NCBI GenBank assembly: GCA_964569315.1
Contig: CAZMUZ010000020.1
Span: 1 to 45,933 of the forward strand
Direction of reading: 5' to 3'
DNA: 45,933 nt
Origin: CADEFF01 sp964569315
GTDB taxonomy: Bacteria; Pseudomonadota; Alphaproteobacteria; Dongiales; Dongiaceae
Below, piece by piece: positions 15,578-22,466 of this stretch. How positions within the stretch are numbered: position 1 is the first letter of the stretch; the number at the start of each line of letters is the position of its first letter. A program made the position numbers and the translations under genes. The notes under the pieces were generated by a model. The model searched no databases, was not told where the DNA came from, and saw nothing but the letters and a program-made list of their open reading frames with translations.

Positions 15578-15591
15578 GGCATCGCGATGCC
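15578..15591. promoter_or_regulatory. 14-bp perfect palindrome in a divergent promoter region (possible operator)
   Basis: GGCATCGCGATGCC is a perfect palindrome in the 157-bp gap between the ATP-grasp fusion (minus) and the FkbM-like gene (plus). Its position 40 bp before the likely FkbM start suits a dimeric regulator site, but no regulator gene is adjacent and chance occurrence in GC-rich DNA is possible. Confidence 0.3.
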
Positions 15592-15630
15592 CTGAATTCG
15601 GCATTTCCGCCCATTGCCGACTCGGTCAGA

Positions 15631-16476
15631 ATGCCGCCCATGGTTCGCCAGGACGACAAAAGCGAGGGGCCCGGCATGTTCGCCCGGCTTCGCCGCAGCC
15701 TGAAGCCCGGGGAGCGCGTCGGCGCCTCCGACGAGTTCGGCCCCTCGGACCCGCGCGGCGATCTCTGGGCCGATCGTCACAGCGTCGCCTTCGCCGAACG
15801 CTATCTGCGGCCCGCCGACGCGGTGCTCGATGTCGGCGCCAATGACGGCCGCTTCTCGCTCGCGGCGGCGCTCCTGGTCGGGATCGAGGGCCGCATCGAC
15901 GCGGTCGAACCGAGCCCGACCATGCGCCGACGCCTGAGCGAGGCGGTGCGACGCACCCATGGCGCGCCGGTGCTGGTGCATGACCGGATGGCGGGCGAGC
16001 GCGCCCATCTCGCGCGCTTCGTGGACGGCACCGGAAAAGCGGGGCGGCGGCGACCGCCGCTGCCGGGTGAGCTCGGCGGCGGGGTGATCGGCGTCGAGAG
16101 CGTTCGGCTCGACGGCGCCTTCGGCCAGAACGGCTACAGCCTGATGCGGATGGACATCGCCGGCATGGAGGCGGCCGCCCTCGCCGGCGCCGAGGCGATG
16201 TTGCAAAACCGCAACCCGCCCGTCATTCTTCTCGCGCTCGACGCCGCGCTTCAGGACTTCGGCAGCTCGCCCGAAGCGGTTTCCGGATTTCTCGCCGAGC
16301 GCGGCTACGAGTGCATCCTTTATGACGCCGACCGGCACCGGCTCGAATATGTCGCGGACCCCTGGCGCACCCGCCGGCTCGTCCTCGCCGTGGCCGAGAG
16401 CGCGCGCAACCATCTCTCGCAGCGGCTCGCCGGCGCCGATCGCTCGACCGCGCAGAGCGCAAGCGCGTCGGGCTGA
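15631..16476 (+). CDS. FkbM family methyltransferase
   Basis: SAM-dependent O-methyltransferase-like protein, 281 residues from the ATG at 15631. SAM motif I is VLDVGANDGRFSLAAA (65-80) and the acidic ribose-binding residue is Glu93 in DAVEPSP. The FkbM hallmark follows: LMRMDIAGMEAAALAGAEAML, equivalent to the family's IKIDVEGxExxVLxG. FkbM proteins commonly methylate sugars of surface glycans or lipids. Starts at 15640 or 15676 are also possible; an earlier in-frame start at 15406 would overlap the divergent gene and is unlikely. Neighbours are the ATP-grasp fusion (divergent) and an EamA transporter (downstream), consistent with but not proving a glycan or exported-metabolite role. Confidence 0.85.
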   Translation: MPPMVRQDDKSEGPGMFARLRRSLKPGERVGASDEFGPSDPRGDLWADRHSVAFAERYLRPADAVLDVGANDGRFSLAAALLVGIEGRIDAVEPSPTMRRRLSEAVRRTHGAPVLVHDRMAGERAHLARFVDGTGKAGRRRPPLPGELGGGVIGVESVRLDGAFGQNGYSLMRMDIAGMEAAALAGAEAMLQNRNPPVILLALDAALQDFGSSPEAVSGFLAERGYECILYDADRHRLEYVADPWRTRRLVLAVAESARNHLSQRLAGADRSTAQSASASG

Positions 16477-16510
16477 GCGTCTCCGCACCGGGTTTCCAGG
16501 CGTCGGTCTT

Positions 16511-16541
16511 CCGAAGCTCGACAGGGCCCGATGAGCTTCGG
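16511..16541 (+). promoter_or_regulatory. Hairpin enclosing the start codon of the EamA transporter gene
   Basis: A perfect 9-bp inverted repeat CCGAAGCTC (16511-16519) / GAGCTTCGG (16533-16541) surrounds a 13-nt loop that contains the AGGG ribosome-binding-like stretch and the first two bases of the ATG at 16531. In the mRNA it would present the ribosome-binding site in the loop while pairing codons 2-4. It may tune initiation; no ligand or regulator is evident. Confidence 0.4.
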
Positions 16542-17379
16542 CCTCGCCCTCTCGCTCACGATGCTGGTCACGGCGGCGATGCATGCCGCCTGGAACCTCT
16601 TCGTCAAGGGCGACGTCGACCGGCTCTCGGCCCTGACGGCGATGATGGCGGGCGGCGGCATCCTGTTCGCGCCGGTGATCTTCTTCGTGCCGCCGCCGGA
16701 TCCGGCGAGCTGGCCCTTCATCGCCTTCTCGATCGCCACCCATGTCGGCTATTACGTCTTCCTCCTCGCCGCCTATCGCCATGGCGATCTCAGCCTCGTC
16801 TATCCGATCGCGCGCGGCTGCGCGCCGCTGCTGGTTGCGGTCGGCGGCTTCTGGGTCGCGGGCGAGGCGCTCAATCTCTGGCAGAGCGCGGGCGTGGCGC
16901 TGCTCTCGGCCGGCATCGCGAGCCTCGCGCTCGAGCGCGGCTGGCCGCTCGGCAAGGACGGGCATCCCGCCCTCTTCGCCCTCATCACCGCCTGCTTCAT
17001 CGCCGGCTACAGCCTCACCGACGGGCTCGGGGTGCGTCATTCCGGCAGCCCGCTCGGCTATATCGCCTGGCTCTTCCTGCTGGAAGCGATCCCGTTGCTG
17101 GGATTTTGCCTGCTGCTGCGCCGGCAGGCCTTCTTCACCTATATCCGCGCCCGCTGGCCGCGCGCGCTTGCCGGCGCCGTGCTGTCGAGCGGCGGCTATG
17201 GCATCGCGATCTGGGCGATGAGCGTCGCCACCATGGCCTCGATCGTCTCTCTGCGCGAGACCTCGGTGCTGTTCGGCGCCGCCTTCGGCGCGCTTTTCCT
17301 CGGCGAGCGGTTCGGCTGGCGCCGCATCCTCGCGGCGGTCGCGGTGGTCGGGGGCAATCTGCTGCTGCATCTGGCTTAA
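16531..17379 (+). CDS. EamA/DMT-superfamily transporter
   Basis: A 282-residue inner-membrane protein with about ten hydrophobic helices in two EamA repeats, the pattern of drug/metabolite transporters that usually export small metabolites. The start is ATG SFGLALSLTMLVTAAMHAAW, a typical first helix with a conserved HAxWN (AMHAAWNLF). The second repeat ends FGALFLGERFGWRRILAAVAV, the conserved C-terminal EamA signature. Substrate unknown. ATG at 16531 sits inside a 9-bp hairpin. It lies 54 bp after the FkbM-like gene on the same strand. Confidence 0.9.
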   Translation: MSFGLALSLTMLVTAAMHAAWNLFVKGDVDRLSALTAMMAGGGILFAPVIFFVPPPDPASWPFIAFSIATHVGYYVFLLAAYRHGDLSLVYPIARGCAPLLVAVGGFWVAGEALNLWQSAGVALLSAGIASLALERGWPLGKDGHPALFALITACFIAGYSLTDGLGVRHSGSPLGYIAWLFLLEAIPLLGFCLLLRRQAFFTYIRARWPRALAGAVLSSGGYGIAIWAMSVATMASIVSLRETSVLFGAAFGALFLGERFGWRRILAAVAVVGGNLLLHLA

Positions 17380-17413
17380 CATCCGTCCGCCGCGGCTGTC
17401 GCAATGGTTGTGA

Positions 17414-17442
17414 TTGGCATTCGATCTCCCGCGCGCTAGCTT
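17414..17442 (+). promoter_or_regulatory. Candidate sigma-70-type promoter before the membrane protein and trpF
   Basis: TTGGCA (17414-17419) and TAGCTT (17437-17442) are separated by 17 bp, a good match to alphaproteobacterial housekeeping promoters. It would start transcription near 17449, upstream of the preferred TTG start at 17507, and could drive the membrane protein gene and trpF together. Confidence 0.35.
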
Positions 17443-17506
17443 GGCGCGGCCGCCAACGTGCGGGCGGCATCCATTCGTTCCGACAGTTCCGTCATCGGGG
17501 GCCCTC

Positions 17507-18343
17507 TTGAGTGCCAGCGCAGATCCGGCGACCGGTAGGCTCGCAATCTTCAAGCTTATCGGTGGAGGTATCGGGTCCTTGCGGGATTTCGAGAGCTGGT
17601 TGCGGCTCAGTATCGGACCGATCTCGCTGACGTTCCTGATCGATCGGATCTCCCTGCTCCTGTTTCCGGCGGAAGCGCAAAGCACACCGGGCATGCCGCA
17701 ACAGTTCTCGTTCGGGATCGACGGATTGGCGGAGTTGCTGATCAGCTTGCTGGCGCTGGCACCCGTGATCTTGTTCTTGAACAGTTGGACCCGTCACCTA
17801 TTGCTGGGGCCTGGCTATGACTCTGCCTTCGGCTTGCAGTGGGGACCGCGCGAGAACCGGTCCGCGGTGTTCTATGGATATTTCTTGCTGTTGCTGATCC
17901 CCGCTTTTGCGGTGGTGGCTCTTCCCGTGATTTTTTTATCGCCGGCCTCTGGCGGGAACGCCTTTGGGGAATGGGTCGTCGCCCTGCTGCTTCTGATCGG
18001 CCTACCGACGATCTTCATCTTGTCCCAGCGATTCATGCTGTTGTTTTCGGCGATCGCCGTCGACGAGCCGCTCTCGCTCCGCGAGGCCTATGGAGTTCGC
18101 GGCTGGGTCGGCCTGAAGCTGTTTGTTGCAACGACGCTGGCCGGGTGGGCAATGATGCTGCCGATGACGATCGTCGTTGCCATCCTCGGACCCGTTGTCC
18201 GGGATAAAGCACCGCACGCGACGGCCTTCCTCGCCATCGGCTATGCCTATCTTGTTGCTGCCGTATGGATTGCGATATATGCGTTCGCGTTCCGAAACCT
18301 GACCGGAAAGCCGGCGGCAGCCGCAATCGCCCCGACGACCTGA
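17507..18343 (+). CDS. Unrecognised multi-pass membrane protein
   Basis: I do not recognise the family. The 278-residue product has about six hydrophobic segments, for example ELLISLLALAPVILFLNSW, YGYFLLLLIPAFAVVALPVI and AFLAIGYAYLVAAVWIAIYA, with a soluble loop RDKAPHATA between the last two. It has no obvious catalytic motif. Base composition is visibly lower in GC than its neighbours, with more A/T-ending codons, suggesting recent acquisition. The TTG at 17507 follows GGGGGCC, a weak ribosome-binding site; another TTG at 17414 lies within the proposed promoter. The stop is 3 bp before trpF, so the two are probably co-transcribed, although nothing suggests a role in tryptophan synthesis. 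Confidence 0.7.
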   Translation: MSASADPATGRLAIFKLIGGGIGSLRDFESWLRLSIGPISLTFLIDRISLLLFPAEAQSTPGMPQQFSFGIDGLAELLISLLALAPVILFLNSWTRHLLLGPGYDSAFGLQWGPRENRSAVFYGYFLLLLIPAFAVVALPVIFLSPASGGNAFGEWVVALLLLIGLPTIFILSQRFMLLFSAIAVDEPLSLREAYGVRGWVGLKLFVATTLAGWAMMLPMTIVVAILGPVVRDKAPHATAFLAIGYAYLVAAVWIAIYAFAFRNLTGKPAAAAIAPTT

Positions 18344-18346
18344 CCC

Positions 18347-18994
18347 ATGGCGCTCGAAACCAAGATCTGCGGCATCAATTCCGAGGCGGCGATGGATGCG
18401 GCCATCGCCGGCGGCGCGGCGCTGGTCGGGCTCGTCTTCTTTCCGCGCAGCCCGCGCAGCCTCAGTCTCGACCGGGCCGCGGCGCTGGCGGCCCGCGTGC
18501 CGGCCGGCGTCCGGCGCGTGGCGCTCGTGGTGGACGAACCGGACGAGCGGCTCGACGAGATCCTGCGCGCCGTGCCGCTCGACATGCTGCAGCTTCATGG
18601 CGCCGAGACGCCGGAGCGCGTTTCCGCCATCAGGGCGCGCTACGGCAAGCCGGTCATGAAGGCGATTCCGGTCGCGACGCGCGAGGATCTGGCGCTGGCC
18701 GAGCGCTATGTCGCGGTCGCCGACCGGCTCCTCTTCGACGCGAAGCCGCCGGCCGCCATGGCGGAGGCCCTACCGGGCGGCAACGCGCTCTCCTTCGACT
18801 GGGATCTCCTCGGCGGGCGCGGCTGGGCGAAACCCTGGATGCTGGCAGGCGGCCTCCATGCCGGGAATCTCGCCGCCGCAGTCGCGCGCAGCGGCGCGCG
18901 ACGCATCGACGTCTCTTCAGGCGTCGAGGACCGCCCCGGCGCGAAGAGCCCGGCGAAGATCGAAGCGCTGCTGCGACTCGCCGCGACCCTCTGA
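18347..18994 (+). CDS. trpF: Phosphoribosylanthranilate isomerase
   Basis: TIM-barrel enzyme that isomerises N-(5'-phosphoribosyl)anthranilate in tryptophan synthesis. The 215-residue product begins MALETKICGINSEAAMDAA, with the catalytic Cys in KICGI and the usual LVGLVFFPRSPRSL segment. The general acid Asp is probably in VVDEPDERLDEI, with MLQLHGAETPE and the phosphate-binding WMLAGGLHAGN and DVSSGVEDRPGAK loops near the C-terminus. It is separated from trpBA by about 3.5 kb of phospholipid and hydrolase genes, whereas in many Alphaproteobacteria trpF, trpB and trpA are adjacent. Confidence 0.96.
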   Translation: MALETKICGINSEAAMDAAIAGGAALVGLVFFPRSPRSLSLDRAAALAARVPAGVRRVALVVDEPDERLDEILRAVPLDMLQLHGAETPERVSAIRARYGKPVMKAIPVATREDLALAERYVAVADRLLFDAKPPAAMAEALPGGNALSFDWDLLGGRGWAKPWMLAGGLHAGNLAAAVARSGARRIDVSSGVEDRPGAKSPAKIEALLRLAATL

Positions 18995-19023
18995 CGCCCC
19001 TCGTTCGCCCGCGATCCCGCCGG

Positions 19024-19671
19024 TCATTCCCAGTCGGGGAAATGGCCCTCGGCGGCGAGCGCCAGCAGCGCGCCTTCGAGCGCGACCATGGTGCCCGCTT
19101 TGTCGCCCTGCCAGAAGATCGGCGCGCCGACGAAGGCATCGACGAAGAACGGCACCGGCAGCCAGGCGCCCTTCGGCAGCACCTTGCCGATGCCGTGCAG
19201 GAAGACGGGCGTGACCGGTACGTCCGGCCGGCGCTTCATCAGATGCGCGACGCCGGTCTTGAAGGCGGCGGGATGCTCCGGCTCGCCGCGGGTGCCTTCG
19301 GGATAGAGGATGAGGATGTCGCCCGCATCGAGCGCCCTCTCGAGCGGCGCCAGCGGATCGCCGCCGCGCGCCGCACGATCGATCGGCAATATCCCGACGA
19401 TCTCTCGCGCGAACCAGGCGAGGCCCGGCCGCGCGAGGAAATAATCGGCCGCCGCCACCGGCCGGAGGCGCGGCAGGAGGGCCTGCGGCAGCAGCGCCAT
19501 CAGCACGAAGGTGTCGAAATGGCTGTTGTGGTTGGCGACGATCACCGCCGGGCCGGCCGCCGGCAGCCGCTCGCGATGGCGCGCATTGACGCCGATCGCC
19601 AGCAGCATCACCGGTCGCACCACGAGTGCGAAGAAGAGCCAGCGCAGCAGGCGGGTGAAGGGGCCGGTCAT
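19024..19671 (-). CDS. Lysophospholipid acyltransferase family protein (PlsC-like)
   Basis: 1-acyl-glycerol-3-phosphate-type acyltransferase (215 residues) acting at the inner membrane. The catalytic HX4D motif is His48 to Asp53 in NHNSHFDTF, and the phosphate-binding motif is LYPEGTRGEP near residues 120-130. An N-terminal hydrophobic helix (LLRWLFFALVVRPVMLLAIG) anchors it. ATG at 19669-19671 lies 2 bp after the CdsA-like gene's stop, and the order YnbA-like, CdsA-like, PlsC-like suggests a dedicated phospholipid pathway. The substrate (lysophosphatidate or another lysolipid) is not determined. Confidence 0.9.
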   Translation of the reverse strand: MTGPFTRLLRWLFFALVVRPVMLLAIGVNARHRERLPAAGPAVIVANHNSHFDTFVLMALLPQALLPRLRPVAAADYFLARPGLAWFAREIVGILPIDRAARGGDPLAPLERALDAGDILILYPEGTRGEPEHPAAFKTGVAHLMKRRPDVPVTPVFLHGIGKVLPKGAWLPVPFFVDAFVGAPIFWQGDKAGTMVALEGALLALAAEGHFPDWE

Positions 19672-19673
19672 CG

Positions 19674-20615
19674 TCAGAAGAAGAAGTAGCGCGTGAAATG
19701 GAAGAAGAGCGGCGCGGTGTAGGTGAGGCTGTCGAGCCGGTCGAGCACGCCGCCATGGCCGGGCAGGAGGGCGCCGCTGTCCTTGACGCCGAGATCGCGC
19801 TTGATGGCCGAGATGGTGATGTCGCCGACGAAGCCGGCGAGCCCGAGCAGGAACGAGATGCCGAGCGCCGCCTCCCAGCCGAAGGGCGTGAGGAACGGTG
19901 CCAGCGCCGCGCCGATCGCCATGGTGGTGGCGATGCCGCCGAGGAGCCCGGCCCAGCTCTTGTTGGGGCTGACGCGCGGGACGACCTTCGCGCGGCCGAG
20001 GCTCTTGCCCCAGACATACTGGGCGACGTCGTTGGCCTCGGTCAGGATCAGCAGATAGAGCAGCAGCCCCGCCCCGCCGCCCGCGGGATTGCCGGCGTCG
20101 GGCAGCACCAGCAGATAGGCGGCGTGGCTGAGCGAGAATACCGTCGCCATCAGCCCCCAATTGAGGGTGCCGAGCGCCTTGAGGAAGCCCCTGGTCTCGC
20201 CGCGCAGCAGCATCGGCACCGGCAGCAGCAGGAACATGTAGACCGGGATGAAGATGACGAACATCCCGTACCAGCCGGTCGCGACCCAGTAATACTGCAC
20301 CGGGACCGCGAGATAGACCCAGAGCAGCACCTGCCGGTCGACACGCCGCGTCGGGATCAGCGACAGATACTCCTTGAGGGCGAGGAAGCTGACGATGCCG
20401 AGGAAGCAGAGCGCGGCGGTGCGGCTGAGAAGGATCGCGCCCGAAAAGAGCAGGATCATGACCCACCAGCTCCGGAGCCGCGCCGCGAGCTCCGGCGTGC
20501 CGAGCCGCGGCACGCGCCGGCCGAGCCCGAAGACGAGCAGGCTCGCAAGGATCAGCACCGCGAAGACGCCGGCGAGCGCCCAGACGAGATTGGGCGCGAG
20601 GTGGCTTGCGATCAT
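19674..20615 (-). CDS. Phosphatidate cytidylyltransferase (CdsA-like)
   Basis: Integral membrane enzyme making CDP-activated lipid from phosphatidate and CTP (313 residues, about 8-9 helices). The C-terminal CDS signature is intact: SAIKRDLGVKDSG followed by LLPGHGGVLDRLDSLTY near the C-terminus. The segment SPNKSWAGLLGGI is also typical. It overlaps the upstream YnbA-like gene by 4 bp (ATGA) and is followed by the acyltransferase after 2 bp. It is probably a second, non-housekeeping CdsA paralogue, analogous to E. coli YnbB next to YnbA; this comparison is from memory. Confidence 0.92.
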   Translation of the reverse strand: MIASHLAPNLVWALAGVFAVLILASLLVFGLGRRVPRLGTPELAARLRSWWVMILLFSGAILLSRTAALCFLGIVSFLALKEYLSLIPTRRVDRQVLLWVYLAVPVQYYWVATGWYGMFVIFIPVYMFLLLPVPMLLRGETRGFLKALGTLNWGLMATVFSLSHAAYLLVLPDAGNPAGGGAGLLLYLLILTEANDVAQYVWGKSLGRAKVVPRVSPNKSWAGLLGGIATTMAIGAALAPFLTPFGWEAALGISFLLGLAGFVGDITISAIKRDLGVKDSGALLPGHGGVLDRLDSLTYTAPLFFHFTRYFFF

Positions 20616-21220
20616 GCGCCGCCTTCGCGAAGCGCCGCCGCGAGGCGTCGCCAGATCGTCGCAAGGCCGAGCGCCAGCGCCGCCATCAGCAGCGCATCGA
20701 CGCCCCAGCCCGGCCGCGGAAAGATCGCGAGGATGAGCGCGAGCAATCCGATGAAGAAGGCGCGGTCGCTCTTGCCGAACGGCCCGTCATAGTGCCGCGT
20801 CCCGCCCACGCTCGGCCCCAGCAGGCCGGCGAACTCGACGAGCGCCGCGACGAAGGCGAGCAGCACGACGAGCGCCGCCGGCATGCCCGGCACCAGCGCC
20901 AGCGGAAGCAGCAGCGCCGCGTCGGCGACGACGTCGCCGAGCTCGTTCAGCAGGCGACCGAGCCGGCTCGCCTGCCCGTGTTCGCGGGCGAGCATGCCGT
21001 CGATCGCGTTGAGCGCCATGCGGAGGAAGAGGAGCGGCGGATAGAGCAGCAGCGGCCAGGGCGAGGCCGGCGCTTCGGCGACCAGGACACCGCCCAGGAT
21101 CGACAGCAGCAGTGCCGCGACCGTCACCTGGTTGGCGGTGACGCCCGCCTGCGCGAGCCGCGCCGTCATCGGCCGGAGCCGCGCCTGGAAGCGCGGCTTC
21201 AGATCATAGAGCGTCGCCAT
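20612..21220 (-). CDS. CDP-alcohol phosphatidyltransferase family protein (YnbA-like)
   Basis: Membrane enzyme of the CDP-alcohol phosphatidyltransferase superfamily, 202 residues from ATG 21218-21220, five or six helices. The catalytic motif is degenerate but matches a YnbA-like subgroup: RMALNAIDGMLARE followed eight residues later by LNELGDVVAD. The usual first Asp of DxxDGxxAR is Asn here, and the usual Gly of GxxxDxxxD is Asn. The N-terminus ATLYDLKPRFQARLRP and the GPFGKSDRAFF loop closely resemble E. coli YnbA as I remember it. The alcohol acceptor is unknown. First gene of the three-gene operon; a 117-bp gap separates it from a divergent lipoprotein hydrolase. Confidence 0.88.
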   Translation of the reverse strand: MATLYDLKPRFQARLRPMTARLAQAGVTANQVTVAALLLSILGGVLVAEAPASPWPLLLYPPLLFLRMALNAIDGMLAREHGQASRLGRLLNELGDVVADAALLLPLALVPGMPAALVVLLAFVAALVEFAGLLGPSVGGTRHYDGPFGKSDRAFFIGLLALILAIFPRPGWGVDALLMAALALGLATIWRRLAAALREGGA

Positions 21221-21337
21221 CGATCCCCTTCGGGTCCGGCCATCCTGCACCGGAACCCAGCCCCTCCGCAGGTCTTAGTTTTGCCACAAAAAACGCCTCT
21301 CCTTCGCCCGGATTCAGGGCGGCGGGGTGTCCTCAGA

Positions 21338-22414
21338 ATGCGGCGGAGGCGGGGGTGGGGGAAAAGCCGGGCGGCAGCCGCGGTGGCGATCATGCTCACA
21401 TTGGCGAGCTGTGCCACGAGCGTTCCGCCGGCCCCCAGCCCGCCCGCCGCCTTCACCATCCCGATCTTCTATGCGACCAACCGCAACGATACCGGCGCGG
21501 CGACCCTGATCGAGCGGTTCGGCGCAGAGCCTTCGGCGCTCTCCTACGGGCGCGTCGAGATCGGCATTCCGGCCGATCACCGCATCGGCACGATCGAAAC
21601 GACGTCTTCCTGGAACATCGTGGCGAGCGACGCGGACGAAAGCGATTTCGCGATCGGACCGGTGACCTCGCTCGCCCCCTCGGCGCTGCTCACCGCGCTC
21701 GATGCCGAGGTCGCGAAGACCGGCTATGCGCCGATCCTCGTTTTCATTCACGGCTTCAACAACGGGTTCGAAGGCACGCTGCGCCGCACCGCGCAGCTCG
21801 CCGCCGATCTCGACTGGCGCGGCGCGGTCCTGGCCTATGCCTGGCCTTCGCGCCAGGCCATGTTCCAGTTCGGCGCCGACCGCAGCAACGCCGAGGCGTC
21901 GGCAGCACCGCTCCGCATCTTCCTGCAGATGCTCGCCAACCGGCGCAGCGGCGGGCCAATCGATATCGTCGCGCACTCCATGGGAAGCCGCGTGCTGCTG
22001 CTGGCGCTGGCCGGCATGCCGCAGCCGCAGCGTCCCTTCGACGAGATCGTGCTGGCCGCGCCCGAGATCTCGCGGGAGGAATTCATGGCGCTGGCGCCGC
22101 GCACCATCGCGAGCGCAAGGCGCGTGACGCTCTACGCCTCGGACGGCGACCTGCCGCTCATGCTGGCGGCGCAGCTCTTCGGGACCCCCTCCGCGGGCGA
22201 TGCGAACGGCGGACCGCTGCTGACGCCCGGCATCGACAGCATCGACGCCTCGGCCGTCAGCGGCGACATGCTGGGCCATTCCTACTACGGCGACAGCCGC
22301 GCGGTGCTCGCGGATCTGCATCAGCTCCTCAATAACGGCCTCGGCCCGGCGCAGCGCTTCGGGCTCCGGCCGCGCGACATCGGCGAAGGCCGCTATTGGG
22401 AGCTAAAGCCCTGA
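21338..22414 (+). CDS. Lipoprotein alpha/beta hydrolase (DUF900-like)
   Basis: Predicted 358-residue secreted lipoprotein. The N-terminus MRRRRGWGKSRAAAAVAIML is followed by the lipobox TLASC with acyl-Cys25. The mature part is an alpha/beta hydrolase: oxyanion region VFIHGFNN (His138) and nucleophile elbow AHSMGS (Ser214). The segment FYATNRNDTG matches the DUF900 family start. ATG at 21338 is preferred; a much longer upstream frame is only a shadow. It sits between the phospholipid operon (divergent) and trpB and ends in a strong terminator. The substrate is unknown; esterase or lipase activity is a reasonable guess. Confidence 0.86.
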   Translation: MRRRRGWGKSRAAAAVAIMLTLASCATSVPPAPSPPAAFTIPIFYATNRNDTGAATLIERFGAEPSALSYGRVEIGIPADHRIGTIETTSSWNIVASDADESDFAIGPVTSLAPSALLTALDAEVAKTGYAPILVFIHGFNNGFEGTLRRTAQLAADLDWRGAVLAYAWPSRQAMFQFGADRSNAEASAAPLRIFLQMLANRRSGGPIDIVAHSMGSRVLLLALAGMPQPQRPFDEIVLAAPEISREEFMALAPRTIASARRVTLYASDGDLPLMLAAQLFGTPSAGDANGGPLLTPGIDSIDASAVSGDMLGHSYYGDSRAVLADLHQLLNNGLGPAQRFGLRPRDIGEGRYWELKP

Positions 22415-22447
22415 GCGGGCTCGCCTAATCCCCGCGAGCCCGCGCTT
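22415..22447 (+). terminator. Intrinsic terminator after the lipoprotein hydrolase
   Basis: Perfect 10-bp stem GCGGGCTCGC (22415-22424) and GCGAGCCCGC (22434-22443) with a 9-nt loop, followed by TTTT. It begins directly after the stop codon and insulates the hydrolase from trpB. Confidence 0.85.
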
Positions 22448-22466
22448 TTGACCTTTAGGGCCGCCT

